Assembly: GCA_025602915.1 (NCBI GenBank)
Contig: JAHLJZ010000011.1
Span: forward strand, 372,001-436,000
Direction: 5' to 3'
DNA from: Paraphysoderma sedebokerense
Lineage: Eukaryota > Blastocladiomycota > Physodermatomycetes > Physodermatales > Physodermataceae
Length of the DNA: 64,000 nucleotides
The first letter of the stretch is position 1. Each line of letters opens with the position of its first letter. Positions 1-11,296 of the stretch are shown here, one piece after another. Both the position numbers and the translations under genes were made by a program. The notes below the pieces were generated by a model. That model was not told where the DNA came from and did not search any database. It was given only the letters and a program-made list of their open reading frames with translations.

Positions 1-450
1 TGAAGGGAGACGGCCGGGAATTCGTAGATATCTTCTCCCTGACGCTTTTGGGGTAATTCTGATGAAAACTCTATCTACCTGATGGAGATGCCGCAGAATA
101 ATTGTCAAAAGAAGAAGAAATCATTCAATCTGGGTATTTTCTCCCGCTGCTACAGAAGCATTCACCATGGGAATTGTGCGGTGTGTGAGAGACAAAGTGA
201 ACAATCGAGCTTTGACGATGGAATTTTGGCAGACAATCCTCGAGCTCAATCTATCCTCTTATCTGTCCTTTCTTCATTTAATTGAACATAGCTGAAGAGA
301 TCAGCTTATATATGTATATACTCTCAATCGTCCAGGTAATATATATATTAAACATCCTCCATAAAAGATACGGTGTTGTTACTACGGATGAGCAAATCAA
401 ACTTTTTTCTCTCGGCCCAGAATAATATCACAGCACATAACACTTTAACT
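1..450. other. Left edge, no supported gene
   Basis: This stretch lies downstream of the first O-methyltransferase. A 67-codon plus-strand frame (82-285) is Lys/Ser-rich and resembles no family I know. A short open frame at the very edge (3-56) could be the last codons of a gene entering from the left, but nothing confirms it. Confidence 0.4.
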
Positions 451-2157
451 TTAAGCGACGGGCTTTGCAACCCACATCATGTAGCCTGACTTAGTCCTAA
501 CATGATCGACGAGTTTAAAGCCAGCACCTTCCAGCAACTTATCCATCTCGATTTTACTTCTTTCACGTCCATTGATGATGGCGAGCATTTGCATATCTAC
601 ATGGGCAACCAGAGTTGTTGGCGGATCAGTAACTTCAAGATCAGCGATGACTATTCGAACGTCGCCTTTGCGATGGTCGGGAATAGATGAATGGATGGTG
701 CGAAGTATCCGACTACTTTGCGGATTAGACCAATCGTGCAGAATTGTACGCTATAAAAGTTGAGGGGCAATATTAACATGGATGCTACAAAATTTCAGAG
801 AAAAAAATTGATGATAAATACAAGAAAATAAACGTCTCCGTTCGCAGGTACTTTCTTGAAGAAATCTCCACCCACGAACTGAACACGATTAATCAAGTCC
901 CCATGTTCTTTTTTCCAATGTTGATTCGCGTCTTGTGCGGTTTTGGGCCGATCGAAAAGAATAAGCTTAAAAGAAGGATTCATCCTCAAAAGCTCAGCCG
1001 AGAATCCACCAAATCCACCACCAACGTCGCATATCGTTTTGTCCTGAAATTGAGACCAACTATCAAAATATTCCATTAATTTTTCGTCAAGAAACAGCAT
1101 TTCAAAATATCACTCACTTAAAATCGACCAGCAGTGACTTATTGACTCTAGCATCATGGATACGAACGAAAAGCATGATCAGTTCTCATTTCGCTGTCGT
1201 CGATCTCTGAGGCAAAGAAAGTACGGAACACGTACATATTGCTCTGGCAAATCATAGCTTGAGCAAAGCGCTCTCGTCTCCAATCATTTTCTTCTCTGTC
1301 AAGATAAGTCCAAAATGATTCACCCATATGAATGTCGAAGGATGATCCTTCGCCACCAGCTTTCACAGTTTCCAGTAATTTCTCAAAGCCCATGTAAGAT
1401 TCATCTGTGAAGTGCTCCACCTGATTTGGTTCGATCAAATCAGTTACAGTCTAGAATCAAACACTTGGAGAAAACACAAACCAAGGCTTTCACGCTAGCC
1501 GGATGATCCGCTCTGAGAGTTGCTGTCAAGCGGTTATTACACCATTGACCTTTTTGATTTTTCTTAAACATCCCGTGTGAGTAAAGTAAAGTCATCACGC
1601 GCCCTAGATAAGGAAGATGGTGAGCGGGAGGATAGAATAGTGATAATCCGTAAGCCAATAGAAGGTAGCAATTGAAGGTATTTGTGGATTGGACGCTAGA
1701 GGGTTCAACAAACCTAGTCGATCGGCATCAACTTTTGTTTTCTCAGCCAATGTCTTCGTATCCATTGGATTGTTCTTAATCAGGTCAGGAATATTGAGAA
1801 CCACGACGACATGAAGGCATTTCGAGACCATGAAAGCTATCGTATTGAATCCTGATCAGCAAGAGTGCAACCGTTTCACAAGAGAGGAAATTTTTCCCCA
1901 ATGAATTCGCAGAACTGGAAAGGAGAAATCAACTAACATTGGGCGTACACCAAAACAGTTGGGGCAGGGGGCAGCAATCTTCCAGTAAATTTTTCAAATG
2001 CACTGTATATTTTCCATCCAACCCTAACGAAAGCAGCGGGAACTGTTGCCAATTCGTAGGGGTAATCAGAGTCGGAGTCATCAAATGCAAGGAGATAGAA
2101 CATATAAAGTGTCTTGTAGATGGAGCATAGAAATCTACGGAACAGCTGGACTGGCAT
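451..2157 (-). CDS. SAM-dependent O-methyltransferase (COMT/ASMT-like), copy 1
   Basis: Class I O-methyltransferase of the plant COMT / acetylserotonin OMT type, which moves a methyl group from SAM to a hydroxyl on a small, often phenolic, metabolite; the substrate cannot be read from sequence. The N-terminal part holds hydrophobic helices and the winged-helix dimerisation region (LNIPDLIKNN, then a TLAEK segment near 1740-1790). The SAM loop DVGGGFGG is near 1020, the acidic FVGGDFF motif near 870, and the catalytic-His motif LHDW starts the last exon near 740. I read about six exons; the last is joined by an intron at about 746-813 and ends with a Lys-Pro-Val-Ala tail at 451. The start at 2157 is chosen because it aligns with copy 2; an upstream in-frame ATG exists at 2268. 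A join near 1190-1250 needs an intron of about 40 nt to avoid a stop, so that region is less certain. Family call is firm, exact splicing is not. Confidence 0.8.
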
Positions 2158-3784
2158 TTTTGAATTTGTGCGAATCAGATACAAAATACGACGGGGATGA
2201 TGAATACCAGTTTTCTGGACGGAGGTTGAGAAGTCCGTCGAACTCTCAGGGGACTCTGCGGAACACAAATTCAGCCTTCGCAGTTATCGCCCTATTGAAA
2301 ATCAAGTGACGGAGTGACAGAACACGCTTCAACTATATCAGGGAGATGCAGGATGACGACTGTATTCAGTATCACTGATGCAATTGTAGAATGTCGATAG
2401 TGTGTGGATGATGAAACTTCTCGTTTGGAAACGTCAATTCGTCATGGCGTTGAAAGGTAATGCGTAATGTGAAAACTATGACTATCCAAGGCCGCAAAAC
2501 TTATTCCCTTTAATCGATCACCACCGAAAGTCTTGGCTGAAGACATTTTTAGCTGTTGTACATTAAGTAGACCAGCGTTCTTGTATCTATCTGTATGAAC
2601 TTATTCTAAAATATCAAACAACTCGCAAAAAATCCACCTATATAACACTGCCCCTTCTTCCCACTACGACGCCCCATGGTGTTCATCGAGCCGTCGCAAG
2701 TATATAGGTACTTTTATTGTAGGAATTGTAACTGTAATTATACCATTTATAGCAACATACGGTAGTCAACAGTTTAAGCTGATGCTGAGCTGTTGATTGA
2801 CAACCTGATGCCGAAAGATTCCCTTCATAAATAGCAAATTAGCATTATATTGGAATTGATCAATCCAAAAACCTAAGTGTAAGAGGAGTGCAAAAAAGTT
2901 CTACGTTGCGCATTGATTTGTATAGCAAATTTCATTATAAGAGAATTGTGGGCGGGTGGATTGTTGAGAGAGATCAATTGAGTCTGCGTTACGCACCTGC
3001 ATATGTATATGCGAGGGCATTTGTAATTTTCACTTCTGGGAAGAGATCCTTCCATCGTAAGAATGATGGGTAGGGTACTCGCTTGCGCAACCTGCAGCCG
3101 GATAAATTCTGACAGCGAGAAGAAAGCATAAGAGACAGCGAATACCATGAATGTCGTCGAAATCAGCATCATTTATACACTAGGGCGAAACTTTTCTCAA
3201 GGTGAGAAGATGTGCCGGCCGGACACTGTAACAGAGAAGGGCAAGTTTAAAGGTCTGCAACAATCAGTCAGGGAACCCTTGGACAGAGTATATATTTGTT
3301 GTATTAACAATTCAACAGCCGTATTTAGTCCACATGTACACATAATTATGCAGTTGCCGCCACGCGACTCGACGAGAATGCGATAGCGAGATATGATAAT
3401 ACACAAACAGTAATTAGCAGTTTAATTAAGGTTGGTACATAGTGATTGTTTATGGCATGACTTGCTACTCATTTCTAAGAGGATCACAATCATACACAAT
3501 TTGATCTGAATGCAATATCGTCTAGAGCTACGTTGACCTCAACTAATACTTGATAGCTCTTGATATGTTAAAAATTGGTCACACTCACATGCGTATATCT
3601 GTATAAGGGGTTGATGGTTTTTGGAAGTATCACTAATGAAGGGAATATGAGTAGCAAGAATTGTGGTGATCCGCTAACAGTAGCTTCAGTAGCTATACTT
3701 TTTACTGAAGATGGTATAAAATTTATAGCCTGAGATATGGACTCTCGTAAATTGCAGCCAATTAATGACACTGTTTCTCGTTGT
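2158..3784. other. Intergenic, no gene seen
   Basis: About 1.6 kb between the two methyltransferase copies, holding the upstream region of copy 1 and the downstream region of copy 2. Only short frames without family motifs are present. No repeats or RNA genes were recognised. Confidence 0.5.
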
Positions 3785-5444
3785 TTATTTCCTCATTTTT
3801 GGTTTCGCGACTGTCAACAAATATCCGGTGCGTGATTCTACATATTTTACTACAACGAATCCGGAACGGCGAAGTAGTGAATTCAATTCTTCTCGCGACC
3901 TCTCTCTACCCGTTACCAAAGCCATCATTTGAAGGTCCAAGTGTGCGACAAAAGGATTAGAAGACGTCTTCTCTAAGTCCGCAATCAGAATTTTCACCTC
4001 ACTTCTACGAGAACTAGAAATTGAAGAGTGGATCGCCGTAAGTATTTTCACGCACTCTTCGTCAGACCAGTCGTGGAGTATAGTTCTCTTTTAGGTCCGT
4101 TAGTCCAAATTTCAACTGACTTTGAGACAAGTGGCATGATACACTACAAGGAAATAAACATCACCCTCTTTAGGGACGCCCTTAAAAAAATCACCACCAA
4201 CAAAGCTTGCGCGATTGATAATATCGGCATGATGCTGTCTCCAATGAAGAGAGGCATCCTGCGAAATCTTGGGTAAATCGAAAAGAATGAGGTTCAAGCT
4301 TGGATTCGCTTTAAGAAGCTCTGCTGAAAAGCTTCCCAATCCGCCCCCGACGTCAACTATCGTCTTTCCTTTAAATTGACTCCAGCTTGAGAAGATTAGT
4401 AAGTACACTATTCAGCAATTCCTTGCTCAACTAAAACTTACTCAAATTCCGCAAGCAATGATTTGTTCACGCTAAGTGAATGGGAACCAACAAAGAGGAG
4501 GATCAGACCATTGCAGAAAACATTTTGTTGAACTGAAATGAAAGTATTTACATATTGCTCTGAGATATCATGGCCTTTGAAAATCTTATTCGGGTTGCTT
4601 GATTTTCTTCCTTATTTAAGTGATGCCAGAATGATTCGCCAAATTGAAGATCGAATGCCGGCTTTCATCATCACGAACAGCATCGAGTAGTTTTTCGTAG
4701 GCTGTATAACTTTCGCCGGTGAGGAATTCTACCTTTATAAATGAATAAAGTTTCCGTTTAGAGGTCGTAATTTGGATACGCCGAAAGCACTTTGTATTTA
4801 CCATGTCCTTGACGGAGTTGGGGTTGTCGCTTCTCAACGCACCTGTGAGCCTGTTATTGCACCACTTCCCTTGTCGATTGCGTTTGAAGATCCCGTGAGA
4901 ATGCAGCAGTGTCATAACTCGTTCTGTCATAGTGAGGGGGAATATTTTGAGTCTTCTGTGGATTCATAGGATATTCTGCGTGATAAAAAGGGCATACCAA
5001 GCCTGTCCGGGTGGACTTTAACCTTCTCCGCCAAATCCGAAGTCCTCATGGGATTGTTTTTGATCAAATCAGGAATATTTAGGATAGTGACTACATATAT
5101 GCATCTTGAAACCATGAAAGCTGATGCCATTACGGTAAACAGAGTCAACATATCTTGAATCGAGCGCCCTGGGCCTAACTCTTTCAAACTAGCTGAACTG
5201 GAAAGGGTGATTACTCACATTGTGCGTGAACTAATATGGAGGGAGCGGGTGGCAGAATATGATGAATCAGTCGTTCTAGAAATCCGTATACCGACCAGCC
5301 TATTTTCACGAAAATCCCAGGGACTTTTGTGACTTCGAAGGCATAGTTGCTGTCACCAGAGTTATTGAAGATTATGTTTACCAAGAACCAAATAGTTGTT
5401 GCTGGTTTGAGTAAAAGTTGGATCACTCTCTGTGTTAAACCCAT
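3785..5444 (-). pseudogene. O-methyltransferase, copy 2, probably broken
   Basis: Paralogue of the gene at 451-2157 with the same exon order and motifs: hydrophobic N-terminus ending in LPPAPSILVHAQC, dimerisation helix LNIPDLIKNN, SAM loop DVGGGLGSF near 4345, FVGGDFF near 4180, and the textbook LHDWSDEECVKIL catalytic segment near 4050. Most exons are open with clean GT-AG borders. Near 4665 the reading frame changes within an exon: the upstream part (EKLLDAVRDDES) and the homologous downstream part (FDLQFGESFW) are in different frames. A second problem lies near 4540, where no splice I could find joins SNM to the following conserved QQNVFCNGL in frame. The piece matching residues TDLIEPNQ of copy 1 is also missing. 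Either this copy is decaying or the assembly carries small indels. The start at 5444 aligns with copy 1; an in-frame ATG at 5513 is possible. Confidence 0.65.
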
Positions 5445-6174
5445 CATAATTCCTATTCGTAAACGGCTTGACGCAGCAAATGCGGGGCCCTGGATATTTG
5501 ATACGGACGGCAATTTGGCGAAATAGGCAACAGAATGCGTGGATTTGCGTCATGTTCCAGTGCTATTTTAAGCCAGACGCACAGTCGATCCAAATTATGT
5601 TCTTCTTGAACCAGAGTATATTCTTCTTAACTATACTTTGGCGATTCTTACATATGGGTGATCGGTGATAAGTTATTACAACTTTTCGCGGGTCACCTTT
5701 TGAAACAGAGGAGTCACTGGAGGGTTTCCTCGGGCCATGCATAAAGCAACCTATGACCATTTTCTGTCTGGGCAAAGTGGTTAATTATCGATGTTTATAT
5801 TCCCGTATCTATGTAATGCAAATATGGTTGTATTATAAGCCTCGAGGAAAACAGCATTATGACGGTGAAAATTTTTGTACGAATTAATATATTGACGGCT
5901 ATTTCATTCCAACTTTCATTTAATAATGAATGATGGAAAAGGGAGACGATGAAAATATACTCAAGTCAGATTTCGAACACTTACGGGTCAGCATAGGTCT
6001 GTAGGTGGACTGGTTGATTAGGTCAAGATGTAATGCTACGCCCTTTCGGGCAGCCAGTTGCAGCAGGGAATTGCGAACTTCACCAATCCGTATCACCAAT
6101 CCCTGGGAATGTTTCATAAAGTTAGTTCAGAGACCAGATAACGCCAGTCAATTAAACTCTAATAAGTTATCACA
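5445..6174. other. Intergenic, likely divergent promoter region
   Basis: Lies between the minus-strand methyltransferase and the plus-strand receptor array, so it should hold both promoters. No family-like coding sequence was seen. Short frames on both strands overlap each other and carry no motif. Confidence 0.45.
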
Positions 6175-7993
6175 ATGCTATCTCTCGCAGATGAGAAGAA
6201 CATATATTACGGAATTCAGGCATTCTATTACACGTACATGTTGAGCACTCTCGCTGTATTTCTTTATCATAGAAACGTAGAATTTATTCGCATAAGGCAG
6301 CCCCTCTTAATTACACTGCATACTCTGGTCTCGCTTCTTATTTGTCAAAATTTTGTGAGTATTTCGGCGTATACTGTTTAAATAACGGAAGGCTAACCGA
6401 AAGTTGAAGTTGGCATATTTCTATTCGTTCCATATATTCGCATGGAATGCGTTTGGGGGCAAGCATGTTGCTGCATATGTCGTGACATACGCAGCTAATC
6501 CTTTCTGGCTGCTCTTCTACTTCCTTCGTTGCATTTCACTCGTGAGTGCATATTACTCGAATGTAATACAAATACGGAAAGGAGGGGTGAAGTTGGTGAG
6601 CACAATCTGATTATTATGTGTTTTTGTCAAACACTGACATATTTTGTTCACAGAACATTGTGGAGAAATTGATGTTTCGCATTTTATCCGCCATCAGCTC
6701 TAATTCGAGGAATAACAGCACCAAGAATCTGCTCGGTGTCGATACATCGAATGAAACAGATCATCAGATCGTCGTTATCGGGCCGCGAACTATTTTGAAA
6801 GCTAGCATTGCGACTTTGGCAGTGGGTGTTATTACACTCTTAATAGTTTTGGGATATATGGGCTGCTACGGTCATGACGGGTGGTGCACCAATGAGTACG
6901 CACATTCGACCGGGTTGGACTTTCTGCCCCAATACATATTCGTAGCAGTTTACTTCTTGCTCATTCCATATTTCCTCTACTTAATTCATAATGTAAGCAT
7001 ATTTAAATCCTCCAGTTTGTGTAGTGCCAGATTTATTTTGTCAAACACATTGATTTTTACTGATAGGTTCACGAATCCTACTTTCTGAAACGAGAATTTC
7101 AAGTAACGCTGTCGACATTTTTCATCTGTTTCTGCGTTTACTTGGTCGACAAGTTCGTGTTTTACCGGAGAATGGTACTCATCGGAGAAAATGTTTGGCT
7201 GTTTACATGTGTCCTCATTTGTCATACGTTCTCGGTTACCCTTCCGGCTATTTTCGTTACCGTTCAGACGTTTAAGCAGAAAAATCCGATTATGTAATTA
7301 AACTGAGTAAATTTTTCTAAATCAGCGCCTATTTTTCTCAACTTCTTCCTTTTTCATTCTTGCAGGGATTGTACCTTAGAAAACTTGCATAAAGTCTTGA
7401 CCGATGGTCGTCTTTTCGATCAATTTAAAATAATTTTGGCAGAAGACTTTTGCATTGAGAACGGTCTTTTTTGGAATGAAGTTTCAAGTAAGTTCACTCA
7501 CAGCATCAATTGGCTTTTTAATACTAACAAATTAGTCTCTACTTAGGGTTGGAATCCGAATTCCATCAACTTCAGCCCCAGCAATTGGAGAAAACTGTTC
7601 TTATAATTTTCCATAAATATATAAAACCAAACGCAAACTTTGAACTCAATATTACTGTACGTATTTCATTTCAGTGGGATAGGATATCTGCCTCTTATGA
7701 ACCAAATTTAATGTTTGGCCAGGCTGGTACCCGAAATATGATTACCCAAGAAATTAGTTCCAAAAAAATTAAACACACAATATACGATCAAGCAAAAAAG
7801 GAGGTATTTCAGATGATGGTGAGTACTTTATCTCTTGTAGCCCTAAATATCGGTCATGGTTATTTACACAGTGCAACTTTTTATCTAGTATCTAAACTCT
7901 TTCCCACGATTTTTGACGAAATCAAAGGGAATCAATTTCAACACATCAAGACAACAACTTAAAGCAACAGACGCAGAAAGTGAATGCGTGTAA
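6175..7993 (+). CDS. 7TM receptor with C-terminal RGS domain, copy A
   Basis: Predicted plasma-membrane receptor with seven hydrophobic helices followed by an RGS domain, which in known proteins speeds GTP hydrolysis on G-alpha; the architecture is that of plant AtRGS1 and fungal 7TM-RGS proteins. The start ATG opens straight into helix 1 (YYTYMLSTLAVFLY). Later helices are visible near 6490-6550, 6800-6860, 6915-6990, 7095-7150 and 7185-7250. The RGS part begins with LHKVLTDGRLFDQF, has the conserved IENGLFW, then KYIKPNANFELNI, and ends with YDQAKKEVFQMM joined to YLNSFPRFL. I read eight exons. Unlike B and D, the segment between the conserved QNF and VKL (about 6405-6597) is one exon, so two introns are absent. 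A short polar tail follows the RGS domain. It is the most diverged of the four copies and looks intact. Ligand unknown. Confidence 0.8.
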
Positions 7994-8784
7994 TTGTGAT
8001 TGTAGAACACCAACACTTTTAAACTAGCGCAGCAGCGATCAATCCATATGAATGTAGATATTTTTGCACCAATAATTTAGTTTCTCAAAAGATTGTCAGA
8101 TAATTTGTTACTCCAATATTTTGAAGATAACAAGCTTCTCCGGTTCAATGTCTACGCACCCTGAATTAAAATTCGGCTTGGGTGTTCATGTCTTCAGTTT
8201 AGTCTGAGCAGTCTTGAATTTGATTCAAGGTAACTGATATGTGTGTCTGATTTGGGCACAGTTTCAAAATATTTGACTTCGATATAATGAACACATACAT
8301 CCACTTTTACAGTAATGTAAATGTATTTAATGTAAATGTATTTTGACACGTACGTGCCTGTTAATTTTCAAGACGGCAGGCATTCCGAGGTATATTAATC
8401 CACGGACCGCCTTTCCATGTTCTTACATACTGATGCCATCAGAATGCCCGGGACGGTTTTTTTTTTGGCTATCAACCGTAAAGACATTTTTAATACTAAT
8501 TAATAATGTGTTTTTATATACATGAGCAATTTAAATTAGAAATATTAACACCGGTGCAGCAGTTAATTCGGATTGTAACTTCGTTCTGCGTCGGCTCATT
8601 CGAGCCAGCTGACTTATCGCTGAAGTTCATGGCCACACTCCACCTTTCCAGAGCCCCTCCCACGTCTAGTGTGCATCCTCCCTATCATTTTGGCTTTTCT
8701 GACTTTCCGGAGTACTCTTATTTCGCACTAACCTATTCGCGAATTCCAGTCTAAGCGATTTCTTAAACAAATTTTACACTAGTC
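7994..8784. other. Intergenic between receptor copies A and B
   Basis: About 790 bp, AT-rich, with a run of T at about 8458-8466 and a doubled short string (gtaaatgtattt) near 8316-8343. No coding family signal was seen. It should contain the promoter of copy B. Confidence 0.45.
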
Positions 8785-10775
8785 ATGACGACCGAATATA
8801 GCTATTATGCAATGCTTGTAATTTTACATGTGTACATGCTAGGGACACTCGGAGCATTCTTATACTTCAGAAAAGTCGACTACTTAACGAAGAGACAGCC
8901 TCTTGTTGTCACACTTCATACCCTTGCAGCATTAGTTGTCGCCAATGATTATGTGCGTACAAACCGGAGTTTCTGTAATTCTTTAGTGACAGTTTTAACC
9001 TATTTAATACAGATGTGCCAATTTCGCATGTGGAGTAATTTTGGCTGGACCGTCATGTATGGCAAGGATATTCTCAGTTATATCTTCCAGGTCAGTAGGT
9101 GTTGGAACATCGTATTGTCAGATTTTAAATTTTTAACTCTTCATCTCAAACAGTACACTTTCGCTCCAGTTTGGATGGTGAGCAGAGCATTGAGTCATTC
9201 TCACTCCATTCAAATCGTACCGTGACTTACAGATATTCCTTTTGTCCACGATTGAAATCTCGTTTTGAATAGCTATTCTACTTCCTCCGATGTGTATCAT
9301 TCGTGAGCGAATATTATACTAATATTTCTCATGTTCGCGTTGAAGACGTCCATAAAATGGTGACTTATTTGGTGTTTTTTTATTTATAAATTATATTGGC
9401 ATACATGGGATTAACATTTGAATCCAAGAATGTTGTTGAAAGAATGATGTTTCGTCTCATAGCCATGCTTAAATCTCATTCGCCGGAGGAAGCGTCCGCG
9501 TCGAATGACCGTGACTTGACCACATCGAAGTCATCCATCGAAATCGTGAATTTGGGTCCCCGAACTATCTTGAAAGCTGCTGGTGTGACATATATCATCA
9601 GTACAATTATTTTGCTTACTGTGCTCGGTTACGCTGATTGTTATCGAAATAACGGAGTATGCAAAAATGTCTACGTTCGAGACAACGGCTTAGATTTTCT
9701 TCCACTGTACATCTTCGTCGGATTGTATTTTTTGCTTATACCCTGCTTCTTATATTTAATTAAAAACGTGAGCTTGATTCGATGTTATTCAACAAAAACT
9801 GAATTTCAACATTAATATAAGTCCTTACTTTCCTAGGTCAAAGACTCATATTATATCAAGTTGGAATTTCAGTTAACTCTCTCTACATTTTTCATCTTGT
9901 TCTGTCTATATTTGGTTGACAGATTTGGCTTCGGCAAAACGCTCACTCCCGCGGGGGATCTTGTGTGGCTTTTCTCAGTTGTTGTAATTTGTCATACGAT
10001 CTCAGTAACTGCACCGGTGTTAGGGGTAGATATAATGAAGCTGCGGCCGACAAAGGAATCAGTGTATGTTTTCATTTAATGGATTGCATGATTAACAGCT
10101 CTACTCTGACCTTTAATCTCTGTCCAATTGCTCTACTACAGAAATAACACATTAGATAATTTCAATAAGATTTTAATGGACCGCCGCCTTTTTGCTCAGT
10201 TTAAAAAGTCTTTAGCTGAGGATTTTTCGATCGAGAACGGGCTCTTCTTTGAGGATTTATTGGGTAAGACTGATGTTAATGCTAAAGGTAAATATGAGCT
10301 GACACCAATTTGCCTGACCTCAGCATTGGAAAATGATGAAAATAAGAGAAAGAATTCCCCTAAATTATATGAAAAAAGCATCATTGCGATTTATCAGAAT
10401 TATATTAAGCCAGGAGCTAATCACGAGTTAAACATAGCTGTATGTACCATTTATTCCCTCATTCATCTTTAGACGTATGTTTGACATCGGATACGTTGAG
10501 GCGCCAACGCGTAAGAAAATCACTCAGGAAATCCAGGCGAAGAATTACAAATTGGAAATATATGAACAAGCCAAGAAGGAAGTCTGTCAAATGATGGTAT
10601 GTATTCTGATACATTGTGAATTCCGCCATCATGTGACTGACCATATATTATCTTGTCTACGCAGTATCAAACCTCTTTCCCTCGATTTTTGGCGAAACTT
10701 AAAGGAAGCAGTTTAAATGGATCTACCACAGGGTCTATCATTTCAAAACCAACCGAAGTAAACAACTTTGCTTAG
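8785..10775 (+). CDS. 7TM receptor with C-terminal RGS domain, copy B
   Basis: Best-preserved member of the array, read as ten exons giving about 455 residues. Helix 1 follows the start at once (MLGTLGAFLYF); TLHTLAALVVAN is helix 2; LFYFLRCVSFVSEYY lies in the third or fourth; then TILKAAGVTYIISTIILL, LPLYIFVGLYFLLIPCFLY, LTLSTFFILFCLYLVDRF and LVWLFSVVVICHTISV. The conserved NLGPRTILKA sits before the fourth clear helix. The RGS domain starts at LDNFNKILMDRRLFAQF, has SIENGLFF, a linker exon ALENDENKRKN, the segment YIKPGANHELNI, and YEQAKKEVCQMM joined to YQTSFPRFL. The Ser/Asn/Thr-rich tail ends NNFA. All exon joins I tested keep frame. Bases 9594-10270 are identical to copy C. The protein would act at the membrane as both a receptor and a G-alpha GAP; that role is inferred from architecture. 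Confidence 0.85.
9594..10270 (+). repeat. 677-bp tract identical to 12113-12789
   Basis: Comparing the two stretches base by base at an offset of 2519, I find no difference across 677 positions, including two complete introns. On both sides identity falls at once to ordinary paralogue divergence (first mismatches at 9593/12112 and 10271/12790). This is the footprint expected of recent gene conversion or unequal exchange between copies B and C. Confidence 0.9.
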
Positions 10776-11296
10776 AATGTTTAAACAAAGCTTTATGTCA
10801 TTTTCGTGTATCATAATATATATGTAGAAAGAAGCCTGAACTTAATATGAATGAACATGATCCAAATAATTGCTCAGAATAATCGGGCGCCTTTGCTGAG
10901 ATCAATAGGCTCTTTACCGGGCCACACCCCGGCTGATGCAGCCGTTAGCTCAACTCGATTTTGATATTCTTCAAATTCTGTAATTCGCAATATAGTTGTA
11001 ACAGTATTACTGGTTCAAACTTTCCGTTATAGACACGCTGGATGAAAGCGAACGTACTGCAATATTGGGAACTGGAAGTTGAATGTTGGCTCGTTCGTGC
11101 GCGGACATCATATGTATCTTGATGGTAATCTCATCTCCTCACTCCCGAACATTCTAAGCCCTTTCCGCACCACTTCTACGGTCTTCCTAAACCTCCTGCT
11201 TCCCTTACTAGTGCCTATTTTGGTGGAAAAAACAAAATAATAATCAATTCAGAAGCTCTTGTCGTATTTTGACAGTTCTCCAGAAGTGCTCTTTCT
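10776..11296. other. Intergenic between receptor copies B and C
   Basis: About 520 bp with no coding signal, presumed to hold the promoter of copy C. A pyrimidine-rich stretch sits near 11120-11215. Confidence 0.45.
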
